The notes under the pieces were generated by a model that worked only from the letters and a program-made list of their open reading frames with translations, searched no databases and was not told where the DNA came from. Positions 1 through 9,292 of a stretch of DNA of 64,000 nt are shown here, piece after piece; positions within the stretch are counted from its first letter, which is position 1; each line of letters begins with the position of its first letter. Made by a program: the position numbers and the translations under genes. Source of the stretch: Lysinibacillus pakistanensis (GTDB lineage: Bacteria > Bacillota > Bacilli > Bacillales_A > Planococcaceae); contig NZ_CP126101.1 of the NCBI RefSeq assembly GCF_030123245.1, positions 4,772,501 to 4,836,500 on the forward strand, written 5' to 3'.

Positions 1-30
1 TTGATTTCGAGATATATGACTTCCTTAGTC

Positions 31-84
31 TAAAAAATTTTCAGTCAAAAGTCAACACTATTAATTTTATACTTTTGACTGAAA
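31..84 (-). terminator. Intrinsic terminator of the DsbA-like gene
   Basis: A 14-bp perfect inverted repeat (39-52 with 71-84) is followed on the minus strand by a T run. It lies just downstream of the minus-strand oxidoreductase gene. A second, overlapping inverted repeat (about 50-64 with 99-112) could form an alternative hairpin. Confidence 0.75.
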
Positions 85-120
85 TACTTATATAGACATA
101 TTAATGTTGACTACCTTAAT

Positions 121-831
121 TTAAAACTTACAGCTTTCGTCTGTGCATACACCAGTTTCGTCAGTGCCGGCCATTTTTAATGCTGGCTGTAAACCCTCTT
201 CCTGTGCCACTTTACGCAAAGTATCTTCAAATACTTCCTGTGGTTGGGCACCTGAAATACCATACTTACGATTGACAACGAAGAACGGTACACCACGTAC
301 ACCAAGTTCTAGCCCTTCCTGAATGTCCGATTCAACCTCACTTTTATACTCATCAGACGCAAGAACTTTCGCAACTTCATCACGATTCATACCTACTTGC
401 TCAGCAATATCGACTAATACATTATCATGTCCAATCCGTTTTGCTTCAATAAAATAACCATGTAAAAGTGCTTCTACAAGTGCTGTAGCATCCCCTTGCT
501 GCTCCGCCCATTTCACTAGACGATGTGCCTTTAAAGTATTTTCTTCCATAAGCCTATCGAAATTATAGTTTAGACCAACCTCTTTGGCCCTAGCTGCCAC
601 GCCTTGCGTCATTTCCTTTGCTTTTTCTAAAGACATACCATACTTTTTCGCTAAAGCTTCAAACGTGGATACATTTGTATCAACAGGTGTAGTTGGATCA
701 AGTTGATAGCTTTTATATACAAGCTCCACCTGCCCTGCAAAACCTGTATCCTCTATTGCCTGCTCAAGCTGTTTTTTTCCAATATAACAAAATGGACATA
801 CATAATCTGACCATATTTCAATTTTCATCAT
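121..831 (-). CDS. DsbA family (FrnE-like) thiol oxidoreductase
   Basis: Cytosolic thioredoxin-fold protein of the FrnE/2-hydroxychromene isomerase-like DsbA family, expected to catalyse thiol-disulfide exchange. A CPFC active site lies near residues 12-15, followed by the long helical insertion typical of the family. A GVPFF cis-proline loop sits near residue 180. I place the start at the ATG-ATG pair at 831 because a GGAG ribosome site (840-843) is 8 bases upstream; the GTG at 840 overlaps that site. There is no signal peptide. It is monocistronic, with its own terminator, and divergent from the Rieske oxidoreductase gene. The substrate is unknown. Confidence 0.9.
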   Translation of the reverse strand: MMKIEIWSDYVCPFCYIGKKQLEQAIEDTGFAGQVELVYKSYQLDPTTPVDTNVSTFEALAKKYGMSLEKAKEMTQGVAARAKEVGLNYNFDRLMEENTLKAHRLVKWAEQQGDATALVEALLHGYFIEAKRIGHDNVLVDIAEQVGMNRDEVAKVLASDEYKSEVESDIQEGLELGVRGVPFFVVNRKYGISGAQPQEVFEDTLRKVAQEEGLQPALKMAGTDETGVCTDESCKF

Positions 832-957
832 CCAACACACTCCTTTTTGCTACATTGTAGCGATAGATCTTATAGCAAGGCAATTTTTATGCTTCTTTGC
901 ATAAATTTTCAATCCTATCTACATACTGAACGTAAAAACAATGTGAGGATTTTATGT

Positions 958-2337
958 ATGACACAATCTCTTTGGCTTGCAACATCTGATTCCATCTCGT
1001 TAACATCTCTAAATGCTTCTACAACTTGTGATGTATGCATTATCGGAGGAGGCTTGACAGGTCTCTATACAGCCTATACCTTGGCAAAATCGGGTGTTGA
1101 CGTAGTCTTACTTGAAGCAAATACACATTTAGGCCATGGTACGACCGGTCATTCAACAGGAAAATTAACTGCACAGCATAGCCTAGTTTATTCAGAACTT
1201 ATTGAAAAACTATCAGTAGAGGAAGCCAGGCTTTATTATCAGCTCAATCAGCTCGCTATTGAAAAAGCGATGCAATTACTTCCGAAGAATAGTGTCCAGC
1301 AAGTGGATTCATTACTTTATTGCCAAACAAAAACAGGATATGCACAGCTATTAAAAGAATGGAATGCCTACAAAGTTTTAAATATCAGAGCAAAGATCAC
1401 TTCTGAAACAGAGCTTCCTTTCCCAATTACAAAAGCACTTAGTATGTCGCAGCAGGCGCAAATAAATCCAGTGGAGGTTTGTAATTTTCTAGCAAAAGAA
1501 GCATTATCAATGGGTGCAAAACTCTATACAAATACTCGTGTGCAGCAATTAAACATATCACAAAATAATTTACATACCGAAAATAATATGTCGGTTCAAT
1601 ATAACAAACTTATTTTGTGTTCACATTACCCAATTGAAGCCTTTAAAGGGCTACATCTTTTTAAGCTTTCTAACAGCCGCTCCTATATGGTCGCTAGCAA
1701 AATTAAAGAAACGATGCAAGGACAGTATCTCTGTGTAGATTTCCCATCTCGTTCAATTCGTACAGCTACCATAAACAATGAGCATTATTTAGTGTTAGGT
1801 GGTGCTAACCATATTGCAGGTGAAAAAGCGAACACAGAACCCTATTATGAAGCCATCGAAGGAGAAATGAGGGCACATTTCGAACAAGAACCAATCTATC
1901 GTTGGTCCGCACAGGATATTGAAACACCTGACATGATTCCTTATGTGGGAAGAATTTCAAAATCGCAGCCTAATGTCCTCATTGCAACTGGTTACCGTAA
2001 ATGGGGAATCTCTAACTCATTTGTAGCTGGAGATATATTGTCTTCCTTGATTACAGGCTCAAGGAGTGAAGACGGTGCAATCGCTCTTTATTCACCAGCA
2101 CGTACAAAATTTGGTGCTCAATTTATGCAAATGCTTAAAGTAGGAGGATTTGTAGCCAAGGAATTTATCAGTGGCTATCTTAGACATGCCAATACACCAA
2201 CTTGCACGCATTTAGGCTGTAAAACAAAATGGAATGAAGCTGATGAAACTTGGGATTGCCCGTGTCATGGCTCCCGCTTCAATGCCAAGGGAGAAGTTCT
2301 TGAAGGTCCTGCTGTACAACCTTTAAAATTAGAATAA
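958..2337 (+). CDS. FAD-dependent oxidoreductase with C-terminal Rieske domain
   Basis: A two-domain protein like B. subtilis YhfW. The N-terminal DAO-type FAD domain has a GGGLTG dinucleotide-binding motif near residues 30-35. The last 44 residues form a Rieske [2Fe-2S] domain, with CTHLGC and CPCHGSRF supplying two Cys and two His ligands. The start at ATG 958 follows a GTGAGG-type ribosome site; upstream in-frame codons lack one. It probably passes electrons between the flavin and the iron-sulfur cluster in the cytosol. The substrate is not known from sequence. It is monocistronic. Confidence 0.92.
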   Translation: MTQSLWLATSDSISLTSLNASTTCDVCIIGGGLTGLYTAYTLAKSGVDVVLLEANTHLGHGTTGHSTGKLTAQHSLVYSELIEKLSVEEARLYYQLNQLAIEKAMQLLPKNSVQQVDSLLYCQTKTGYAQLLKEWNAYKVLNIRAKITSETELPFPITKALSMSQQAQINPVEVCNFLAKEALSMGAKLYTNTRVQQLNISQNNLHTENNMSVQYNKLILCSHYPIEAFKGLHLFKLSNSRSYMVASKIKETMQGQYLCVDFPSRSIRTATINNEHYLVLGGANHIAGEKANTEPYYEAIEGEMRAHFEQEPIYRWSAQDIETPDMIPYVGRISKSQPNVLIATGYRKWGISNSFVAGDILSSLITGSRSEDGAIALYSPARTKFGAQFMQMLKVGGFVAKEFISGYLRHANTPTCTHLGCKTKWNEADETWDCPCHGSRFNAKGEVLEGPAVQPLKLE

Positions 2338-2370
2338 AAGAGGCTGTCTTTTTCGAAGACAACCTCTTTT
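2337..2370. terminator. Bidirectional terminator
   Basis: An inverted repeat (AAAGAGG...CCTCTTT arms) with A and T runs on both sides separates the convergent Rieske oxidoreductase and ppaC genes. Confidence 0.85.
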
Positions 2371-2375
2371 CTCTA

Positions 2376-3299
2376 TTATTTCAATGCATCCGTTAAAACT
2401 GGCACAATTTGTTTTTTACGAGATACAACACCCGGTAAAATAACTCGATTATTTACTAACTCAGCTCCAAATCCTTTTGCTGCAGCCTCTGCTACTTGTC
2501 CAATTGCAACAGCTGTTGAATCATTATTTAAAATATCTGTCACAACAAAAAAGAATAAATCTAATCCATTTTCTGCAACATTTTTATTTAATAAAATTTC
2601 TAATTCCTCTTGGCGTCCAAGCACGTCATTAATATCAACAGCGTTTACCTGAGCAACTACAGATTTATATTCCCCAAACTGGAACTCTTTTGCATCTAAT
2701 GATAATAGATCCTCTAATGATTTATCTGAAAGGTCAGCACCTGCTTTCAACATTGCTAAACCGTATTCTGCGATGTCAACTCCTGCAATCGACGCTAGTT
2801 CCTCACCAGCTTTTATATCTTGCTCTGTACAAGTAGGTGATTTGAATAGTAATGTATCTGAAACAATAGCAGAAAGCATTAATCCCGCAATATTTGCAGG
2901 TATTTCAATACTATTCTCCTTGAAAATTTTATTTAAAATTGTAGCAGTACAGCCCACAGGTTCAGCTCGGTAGTATAAAGGATCAGCTGTTTGGAAGTTG
3001 GCAATACGGTGATGATCAATTACCTCTGTAATTTGCACTTCTTCAATGCCATCAGCAGATTGTTGAAATTCATTGTGGTCTACAAGAATTACTTGTTCTG
3101 CTCCTACTACTGATGAGATGGAACGTGGTGCCTCAAAGCCAAATTTATCTAAAGCAAACTGTGTTTCGTTGTTTACTTCACCTAGACGAACTGCTTCAGC
3201 ATCTATCCCTATCTGTTGCTTTAAATATGCATAGACAATAGCAGATGTAATTGTGTCTGTATCTGGATTTTTATGACCAAAAACTAAAACTTTACTCAT
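2376..3299 (-). CDS. ppaC: Manganese-dependent inorganic pyrophosphatase
   Basis: Family II (DHH/DHHA2) soluble pyrophosphatase that hydrolyses pyrophosphate to phosphate and pulls biosynthetic reactions forward. The N-terminus has the GHKNPDTDT metal motif, and DHH followed by RIANF lies near residue 95. The C-terminal DHHA2 domain ends with the basic SRKKQIVP segment. The length of 307-309 aa is normal for the family. The ribosome site is AGGAGGAG, 8 bases before the ATG. It stands alone. Confidence 0.97.
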   Translation of the reverse strand: MSKVLVFGHKNPDTDTITSAIVYAYLKQQIGIDAEAVRLGEVNNETQFALDKFGFEAPRSISSVVGAEQVILVDHNEFQQSADGIEEVQITEVIDHHRIANFQTADPLYYRAEPVGCTATILNKIFKENSIEIPANIAGLMLSAIVSDTLLFKSPTCTEQDIKAGEELASIAGVDIAEYGLAMLKAGADLSDKSLEDLLSLDAKEFQFGEYKSVVAQVNAVDINDVLGRQEELEILLNKNVAENGLDLFFFVVTDILNNDSTAVAIGQVAEAAAKGFGAELVNNRVILPGVVSRKKQIVPVLTDALK

Positions 3300-3711
3300 T
3301 AAAATTACTCCTCCTAAATAGCAATAACATTTATTTTATTTTATCATACCCTATGAACTATCGTGATAGAAAGTAAAACTTTGTCTATCAGTGCTTGCAA
3401 TATACTTGCATTAAAAATCCCTTCGATATTTTCCGTATACCAAAATAATTTCTACATATCACATGCCTTACTTTTCCCATAGGTTAAAGAGGATACATAG
3501 GTTATCTAGAAAATGAATATTCTCCTCAATAACTATGGTTTTATATTTTTTTACCATCCTATTTTTAACATTTATTATTAATTATTAATACTTCATTAAA
3601 AATAATTGAAATAAATAGATATATAGTTGCGTTTTTATATTTAAGAAACCATAAGTTTATGCTATTATCAGATAGTCTATATTTTAGGATATACAGGAAA
3701 TGGGGATTACA
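3300..3711. other. Long AT-rich intergenic region
   Basis: About 410 bases between the divergent ppaC and the DUF7662-GNAT gene. It is very AT-rich near 3540-3660 and must hold both promoters. I see no coding potential or RNA motif that I can support. Confidence 0.5.
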
Positions 3712-4515
3712 ATGACAAAGAAGATGGAAAAAAAGTATATTCCTTTAGCAAATTATTTTGAAGTAGCTTTACAACAAGAAATTACTTTATCCTTTAGCGA
3801 ACTCGAAAATATTATGGGACAAGCCTTACCAAATGCAGCTTACTTGAATAAAAGCTGGTGGAAAAAAACAAAGCCTCCTCTTACACACTATTTGACATGG
3901 ACAAATGCAGGTTACTACGTCATTGACATTAAACTTGGAACTAGTGTAACTTTCTCACGTACACAAATGAAGGCTACAGCGAATAGTATCTCTAATGATG
4001 ATGACATCCCATCTGCCTACATAATCCGAGCAATCGAAGCATCAGATGCTAGATCATTTATACATTTACAGGAAGAGATTTTTGAACAAACTGACTTTAT
4101 GTATAATGTCCAAGATGAATTGGATTTAACTGTACAACAGCTTCGTAAAAATTTAACCTACTGGAAGCAACTAAAAAACAGAACAATTTTACTTTGTATT
4201 TTAAATGGTAGTTTTGCTGGCTATGCAGTTATCCATGGCCACAAGCATTCAAAAAATAAACACGTTGCATCTATTCACCTAGCTGTTAAGGAAGAGTACC
4301 AAGGAAAAGGAATTGGTTTAGCACTCATGGAGGCAGTTGAGAAATGGTCTAAACAGCGAGAAATCTCACGCTTAGAATTGTCTGTTATGGAGCATAATGA
4401 TATCGCCTTAAATTTATTCAACAAATTAGGTTTTCAGCAAGAAGGAATTCGAAAAAACGCCATTAAGTTAAACAATCGCTACATGAACGAATACAGCTTC
4501 AGTAAAATTTTATAA
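3712..4515 (+). CDS. DUF7662 domain fused to a GNAT acetyltransferase
   Basis: Residues about 6-85 match the DUF7662 pattern (KYIPLANYF, LSFSELENIMG, ALPNAA, WW, a conserved AGYYV stretch). This small domain of unknown role also occurs alone or beside nucleases and regulators. From about residue 100 onward is a GNAT N-acetyltransferase, with an acetyl-CoA loop seen as the YQGKGIGLALM motif and the usual FNKLGFQQEG C-terminal motif. The start at ATG 3712 follows GGGG with 6-base spacing; ATG 3700 is possible. The acceptor substrate is unknown. It is monocistronic with its own terminator. Confidence 0.8.
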   Translation: MTKKMEKKYIPLANYFEVALQQEITLSFSELENIMGQALPNAAYLNKSWWKKTKPPLTHYLTWTNAGYYVIDIKLGTSVTFSRTQMKATANSISNDDDIPSAYIIRAIEASDARSFIHLQEEIFEQTDFMYNVQDELDLTVQQLRKNLTYWKQLKNRTILLCILNGSFAGYAVIHGHKHSKNKHVASIHLAVKEEYQGKGIGLALMEAVEKWSKQREISRLELSVMEHNDIALNLFNKLGFQQEGIRKNAIKLNNRYMNEYSFSKIL

Positions 4516-4526
4516 GCTTCTTTTCA

Positions 4527-4559
4527 AGGTGTCTAAAACTTATTTGGGCATCTTTTTTT
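4527..4559 (+). terminator. Terminator of the DUF7662-GNAT gene
   Basis: An 11-bp stem (with G-T wobbles) around an ACTTA loop is followed by seven T residues. Confidence 0.7.
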
Positions 4560-4565
4560 CTGTTT

Positions 4566-4601
4566 TCTAAAAAAACGCATAGAACAGTAACGTTCTACGC
4601 G
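4566..4601 (-). terminator. Terminator of the RpiR-family regulator
   Basis: The stem CGCATAGAAC/GTTCTACGCG is followed on the minus strand by a run of T. It lies directly after the regulator stop codon. Confidence 0.85.
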
Positions 4602-4610
4602 CCTAATGCC

Positions 4611-5474
4611 TTAAAAAACTTGCTTTTCTCTTGCTGCATCTAAGAATAATAAATTATTTTCTACTTGTTCATAGGATTGCTGATATTTATCATATTGCGC
4701 CTTATCCTGACTAATCATTTCCTCAATTAACGCATGTAGAAACGAAAATAAAACGGGGACAATATCAAGAGGCGTTTGGTTTTTCATACCAAGTGCAAAT
4801 ATTGCACTTGCATAATCACGAATAGGTGACAAAGCTGATCCTGTAATGGCAATTATTTTTACCTTCTTCATCTTCGCAATTTCAACGATAGTTTTTATAT
4901 CGTTGGTATGCTTATCAAATGAGAAAACGATTAACGTTGTATGCTCTCCCATGCTGTTAATTTGTTGAACAATATCATCGGAATCTGAACGAAGCTGCTT
5001 AACGTTTGAGCGTAAAGTTCTTAGTGTGTATGATAACCAGTTTGCAATAGATGCCGCTTGACGAGTACCTAAAATATAAATATTATCAGCCGTATGCATC
5101 CATTTCGAACTTTTCTGTAGCATACTATCATTAATCAGATGGATCGTATCTTGAATATTTTGACTATCACGTTGCATAATCTTACCAAATCCTGTGTTTT
5201 GCTGTTTATTTGAAGTATATGTAGGTTGAAGAGTTGTCCCATTTTGTGACAATAAATACCCTCTAATTTCTTCCTGAAGCTCTACATAACCCGATAAATC
5301 CATCGCATAGCAAAAACGGATAACTGTCGATTCACTCACATTTGCTTGCCTCCCAACTTCAGCCGCACCGTTACCAATTACAGCCGTGGGGTTGTTCATA
5401 ACAAATTGTGCAACTTTACGTTGTCCCTTCGATAACCTAACAAACCTTCTTTTTATTTCTTCATTAATGCTCAT
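4611..5474 (-). CDS. MurR/RpiR family transcriptional regulator
   Basis: The N-terminal HTH_6 domain (residues about 5-80, with SESTVIRFCYAMDLSGY as the recognition helix region) is followed by a SIS sugar-phosphate-binding domain (about 110-270, ILGTRQAASIANWLSY, FSFDKHTND, AITGSALSP). Such regulators control sugar or amino-sugar catabolism in response to phosphosugars. I place the start at ATG 5474 because AAAGG lies 9 bases upstream; the longer frame has no ribosome site. No sugar genes are adjacent, so the target is unknown. Confidence 0.9.
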   Translation of the reverse strand: MSINEEIKRRFVRLSKGQRKVAQFVMNNPTAVIGNGAAEVGRQANVSESTVIRFCYAMDLSGYVELQEEIRGYLLSQNGTTLQPTYTSNKQQNTGFGKIMQRDSQNIQDTIHLINDSMLQKSSKWMHTADNIYILGTRQAASIANWLSYTLRTLRSNVKQLRSDSDDIVQQINSMGEHTTLIVFSFDKHTNDIKTIVEIAKMKKVKIIAITGSALSPIRDYASAIFALGMKNQTPLDIVPVLFSFLHALIEEMISQDKAQYDKYQQSYEQVENNLLFLDAAREKQVF

Positions 5475-5810
5475 CCCTAACAACCTTTCTTTCAATGAAA
5501 TTATCACGAATGGAGATTGTTTACTACTGACTCTAAATTCGATTAAAAATACAGTATCACGATTACAATTTGAATACAATGACTTTTCAGAAAAATCTTT
5601 AGCGCTTTAACTTGCTAATATGATAGTTCGCAATAAATTGACAAAAATTCATTATATTTTCACTAACCCTAGTATCTTTATCAACTTAATTAATTGAAAG
5701 GAACTTTATATTGATTTTTTATTTTAACAGATTCAAGAAAATAATTGTATAAAAATTAACAAAATCTAATTTTTATGTATTAAAAGAGCAATAATTAATA
5801 GCTTTTTTGT
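5475..5810. other. Intergenic region, AT-rich
   Basis: About 335 bases of very AT-rich sequence between the RpiR-type regulator start and the terminator of the NiaP-like transporter gene. It should contain the regulator promoter. I see no further gene. Confidence 0.5.
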
Positions 5811-5852
5811 AAAAAAGCAAAATGTCTTGGACTATTAATAATCCAAGACATT
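5811..5852 (-). terminator. Terminator of the NiaP-like transporter
   Basis: A perfect 11-bp inverted repeat (5821-5831 with 5842-5852) is followed on the minus strand by a T-rich tract. Confidence 0.85.
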
Positions 5853-5862
5853 TCTAATTTTA

Positions 5863-7092
5863 TTAATCTAATTCGATTTGTTTTGTCTCTTTTCCTAAAA
5901 ATAGCACTCCAACAACGCCAATAATGATAGCTCCGCAGAAAATTGCAAAAATAAAACCAATATCATAACCTGCTGTTAATAATGAACCTACTAGCAGAGG
6001 ACCAAAAATACCGCCAATACGCCCAACTGCTGCCGCCATCCCCGCACCTGTACCACGAATCACAGCCGGATACTGCTCAGGAGTATAAGCATAAAGAGCA
6101 CCCCACGCTCCTAAATTAAAGAATGACAAAAACATCCCAGACGTTAACAAGACTGCCAGCGTCTCAGCATTCCCAAAAATGAAAGCACTTACAGCCGTTC
6201 CAATTAAATAGGAAACAAGTATAAATTTCCGCCCAAATTTTTCAATAAACCACGCGGCAGTGAAATAGCCAGGTAGCTGAGCAAGTGTCATAATAAGCAC
6301 ATACTTAAAGCTTGAGATCATATCAAATCCTTTACCAACCATAACACTAGGAAGCCATAAAAACATTCCGTAATAAGAAAATACTACCGTGAACCATAGC
6401 ACCCACAGCATAAAAGTGGAACGCGCATATTTCTTCGACCATACTTCTCCAATATTTTGTCCTATACTACGTTTCTTCGATTCCGCTTTTACCGTAAACT
6501 GAGGGGAATCTGGTAAATGCCAGCGAAGATAAATTGCATATACTGCTGGAAGCGCTGTTAACAATAAAGCAACACGCCAGCCCCATGTAGGAATAACAAA
6601 ATAGGAAATCAGTGCTGCAATTAACCACCCTGCTGCCCAGAAGCTTTCTAGTAAAACAACTACCCTTCCTCTTTCCTTAGCTTCAACACTTTCAGAAACT
6701 AATGTTGAGGCAACAGGAAGCTCTCCACCAAGCCCCATGCCTACTAAAAAGCGTAAAGCCATAAATGCAAATAAAGAAGTTGTAAACGCTGATAAACCAC
6801 TTGCAATCGAAAACAATACCAATGTCCACATAAAAATTTGTTTTCTGCCTACTTTATCAGCAAATACACCAAAAACGAGTGCCCCTACAGCCATTCCGAT
6901 AGAATTAATGCTGCCTATCCAACCTGATTGATTAGGTGCTAGCCCCCAATCCGCCGCTAGAGCTGCAATGACGAACGATAAAATTCCTACATCCATTGCA
7001 TCGAAAAGCCAGCCAACACCCGCTACCCCCAAAAGCTTATTACGCGAGATAGATTGTTGAGTCTTATTTGTTTTAACTGTGTTTGTTGTCAT
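5863..7092 (-). CDS. niaP: MFS transporter, NiaP (niacin permease)-like
   Basis: A twelve-helix major facilitator superfamily protein of 409 aa. The N-terminal GWLFDAMDVGILSF stretch, the GSINSIGMAVGAL segment and the loop 2-3 motif FGVFADKVGRKQ resemble B. subtilis YceI/NiaP, which imports nicotinate. A second basic loop motif (EKFGRKF) lies mid-protein. Related sugar and aromatic-acid porters share this fold, so the substrate is inferred. A GGTGG ribosome site precedes the ATG. It is transcribed divergently from thrC, with a recognisable promoter at 7123-7151. Confidence 0.75.
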   Translation of the reverse strand: MTTNTVKTNKTQQSISRNKLLGVAGVGWLFDAMDVGILSFVIAALAADWGLAPNQSGWIGSINSIGMAVGALVFGVFADKVGRKQIFMWTLVLFSIASGLSAFTTSLFAFMALRFLVGMGLGGELPVASTLVSESVEAKERGRVVVLLESFWAAGWLIAALISYFVIPTWGWRVALLLTALPAVYAIYLRWHLPDSPQFTVKAESKKRSIGQNIGEVWSKKYARSTFMLWVLWFTVVFSYYGMFLWLPSVMVGKGFDMISSFKYVLIMTLAQLPGYFTAAWFIEKFGRKFILVSYLIGTAVSAFIFGNAETLAVLLTSGMFLSFFNLGAWGALYAYTPEQYPAVIRGTGAGMAAAVGRIGGIFGPLLVGSLLTAGYDIGFIFAIFCGAIIIGVVGVLFLGKETKQIELD

Positions 7093-7100
7093 ATAACCAC

Positions 7101-7151
7101 CTGTCTTTACACTTGACTTTACATTATGTGTATACTATACAGTTGTTTCAA
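7101..7151 (-). promoter_or_regulatory. Promoter and direct-repeat operator candidate upstream of niaP
   Basis: On the minus strand TTGAAA (7146-7151) and CATAAT (7123-7128) are 17 bases apart, a plausible sigma-A promoter. Between it and the start codon lie two near-identical 11-mers, CTGTCTTTACA (7101-7111) and TTGACTTTACA (7113-7123), in a 12-bp period. They could be an operator, for example for a niacin-responsive repressor such as NiaR. That regulator assignment is a guess. Confidence 0.4.
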
Positions 7152-7208
7152 GAAAGTGACAAGCAATATTCAAATTACCGAATTGTTTCGACAATTTCTT
7201 AAATGCTA

Positions 7209-7238
7209 TTGAAAATATAGTACGATTTGCGTTAAAAT
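7209..7238 (+). promoter_or_regulatory. Predicted sigma-A promoter of thrCB
   Basis: TTGAAA (7209-7214) and TAAAAT (7233-7238) are separated by 18 bases, about 60 bases before the thrC start. A small hairpin (GTTCTT...AAGAAC) sits in the leader just upstream of the ribosome site. Confidence 0.5.
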
Positions 7239-7296
7239 GTCTTTTATACAAAAACAACTGTTCTTTCTATAAGAACAAAAGGAGATCGTAAACGTT

Positions 7297-8349
7297 ATGT
7301 GGAAAGGCTTAATTGAAGAATATAAACAATTTTTACCCGTAACAGAAAATACACCTGCCCTAACTTTAAACGAAGGTAATACACCTCTTATACATTTAGT
7401 AAACTTATCCAAAAAACTTGGGATTGAGCTTTATGGAAAAATCGAAGGGGCAAATCCAACAGGCTCATTCAAAGATAGAGGTATGGTATTTGCCGTTGCA
7501 AAGGCCATTGAAGATGGAAGCAAATGCGTAATCTGTGCGTCTACAGGTAACACTTCAGCCGCAGCTGCTGCTTATGCAACACGTGCTGGAATCCAGTCAA
7601 TTGTAGTTATTCCTAAGGGCAAAGTAGCTCTAGGAAAGCTAGCACAGGCAACAATGTATGGAGCAAAGATTATCGAAATCGACGGAAACTTTGACGATGC
7701 CTTAAACATTGTCCGTCAAGTAAGTGAAACTACTCCTGTAGCTCTTGTAAACTCAGTAAATCCATACCGGATTGAGGGCCAAAAAACAGCCTCATTCGAA
7801 ATCGTAGATGCTTTAGGAGCAGCACCAGATTATCTATGCATCCCTGTTGGTAATGCAGGCAACATTACTGCATACTGGAAGGGCTTTAAAGAATACAACG
7901 CTGCAAAAAGCTGTGGTCTTCCAAAGATGTATGGCTTTGAAGCGGAAGGTGCCGCAGCCATTGTAAAAGGAGAACCAATTGCTGAACCAGAAACTGTAGC
8001 AACAGCAATACGTATCGGAAATCCAGCAAGTTGGAAATTAGCAGAGGCAGCTCGAGATGAATCTGGGGGCATTATTGATTCCGTTACAGACGAAGAAATC
8101 GTTACAGCCTATAGATTAATTGCTGGTACAGAGGGCATTTTCGTAGAACCAGGCTCTGCTGCATCATTAGCTGGTGTTATTAAATCTGTTGAAAATGGCA
8201 AAATCGCTAAAGGCTCAAAAGTTGTTACAATATTCACAGGTAATGGACTAAAAGATCCTGATACTGCAATGAATGTTTCAACAGTAGAGGTTGTTTCTCT
8301 TAAAAATAATGAAGAAGAAATTCGCCAATACATTGAGGGCGTACTATGA
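7297..8349 (+). CDS. thrC: Threonine synthase
   Basis: PLP-dependent fold-type II enzyme that converts O-phosphohomoserine to threonine. The PLP lysine lies in GSFKDRGM near residue 61. The phosphate-binding loop is PVGNAGN near residue 189. At 350 aa it is the short Bacillus-type form. AAAGGAG precedes the ATG with a longish 12-base spacer. The stop codon overlaps the thrB start (ATGA), indicating translational coupling. Homoserine dehydrogenase (hom), which often precedes this pair, is absent here. Confidence 0.96.
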   Translation: MWKGLIEEYKQFLPVTENTPALTLNEGNTPLIHLVNLSKKLGIELYGKIEGANPTGSFKDRGMVFAVAKAIEDGSKCVICASTGNTSAAAAAYATRAGIQSIVVIPKGKVALGKLAQATMYGAKIIEIDGNFDDALNIVRQVSETTPVALVNSVNPYRIEGQKTASFEIVDALGAAPDYLCIPVGNAGNITAYWKGFKEYNAAKSCGLPKMYGFEAEGAAAIVKGEPIAEPETVATAIRIGNPASWKLAEAARDESGGIIDSVTDEEIVTAYRLIAGTEGIFVEPGSAASLAGVIKSVENGKIAKGSKVVTIFTGNGLKDPDTAMNVSTVEVVSLKNNEEEIRQYIEGVL

Positions 8350-9239
8350 GTAAAATGTGGCAAATCTCAGTTCCTGGGAGCACAGCCAATCTAGGCCCTG
8401 GCTTTGATTCAATAGGACTTGGCTTGTCCCTTTACTTAAAGCTAACTGTTTCTGTTCAAGAATACTGGGAAATTATCCATCTCGATGATAATGGTCCTAA
8501 AGAGTTTGAGTTAGAGGAGCATTTACTATACGTAATTGCCAAAAAAATTGCTGATCAATTCGGAAAACAGCTTCCTGCGTGTCGTGTAGAGATGGCAAGT
8601 GAGCTTCCATTAGCACGTGGTTTAGGAAGTAGCGCAGCCGTTATTGTGGCTGGCATCGAGCTTGCTAACCAGGTCTGTGAGTTAGGCTTATCTGTGCAAG
8701 ATAAACTTAATTTATCCTCACAAATTGAAGGACATCCAGATAATGCAACCGCCTCAGTATTAGGTGGCTTAACCATTTCCTCAATGAATGAGAACGGCAT
8801 TGTCGATACATTCCATGTCAATGATATTGATGCTGCCTTTGTGGTCTTTGTACCGGATGTTGAACTAAAAACAAGCGAATCTCGTTCTGTGCTACCAGAG
8901 CAATTTGAACGCACATATGCAGTGCATGCTTCAGCAAATGCCAATATGCTCGCAGCTGCATTAATGGCACGTGATTTCAAGCGGGCAGGTCGCTATATGG
9001 AAGCTGATTTATTCCATGAGCCATTCCGAGCAAAATTAATTCCAAACTATACAGAAATTCATAAAGAGGCTAAGGCGAATGGTGCATTTGGAACAGCATT
9101 AAGTGGAGCGGGACCAACGCTTATTTCCATTGTTCCAACCACTATTGCTGACGATTTTGTAAAAGCTATGAAAAATAAATTTCCAGATCATCAAATTATC
9201 TTAACCAAAGCCGATGAACATGGTATACAAGTAAAGTAA
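8346..9239 (+). CDS. thrB: Homoserine kinase
   Basis: GHMP-family kinase that phosphorylates homoserine to supply the threonine synthase substrate. The N-terminal [13 protein letters not shown] motif, the ATP-binding [15 protein letters not shown] motif (near residue 90) and the C-terminal [13 protein letters not shown] motif are all intact. The normal length is 297 aa. It overlaps thrC by 4 bases and ends at a strong terminator, so thrC-thrB forms a two-gene operon. Confidence 0.97.
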   Translation: MSKMWQISVPGSTANLGPGFDSIGLGLSLYLKLTVSVQEYWEIIHLDDNGPKEFELEEHLLYVIAKKIADQFGKQLPACRVEMASELPLARGLGSSAAVIVAGIELANQVCELGLSVQDKLNLSSQIEGHPDNATASVLGGLTISSMNENGIVDTFHVNDIDAAFVVFVPDVELKTSESRSVLPEQFERTYAVHASANANMLAAALMARDFKRAGRYMEADLFHEPFRAKLIPNYTEIHKEAKANGAFGTALSGAGPTLISIVPTTIADDFVKAMKNKFPDHQIILTKADEHGIQVK

Positions 9240-9245
9240 TGTTTA

Positions 9246-9274
9246 AACGTCTACTGAAAAGGTAGACGTTTTTT
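9246..9274 (+). terminator. Terminator of thrCB
   Basis: The stem AACGTCTAC/GTAGACGTT is followed directly by a T run, 6 bases after the thrB stop. Confidence 0.9.
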
Positions 9275-9292
9275 CTTGAAGGAGGAAGTAGC

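Noticed and set aside
8555..8980. 141-codon frame antisense to thrB
   Set aside because: Lies entirely antisense to a conserved kinase gene with all motifs intact.
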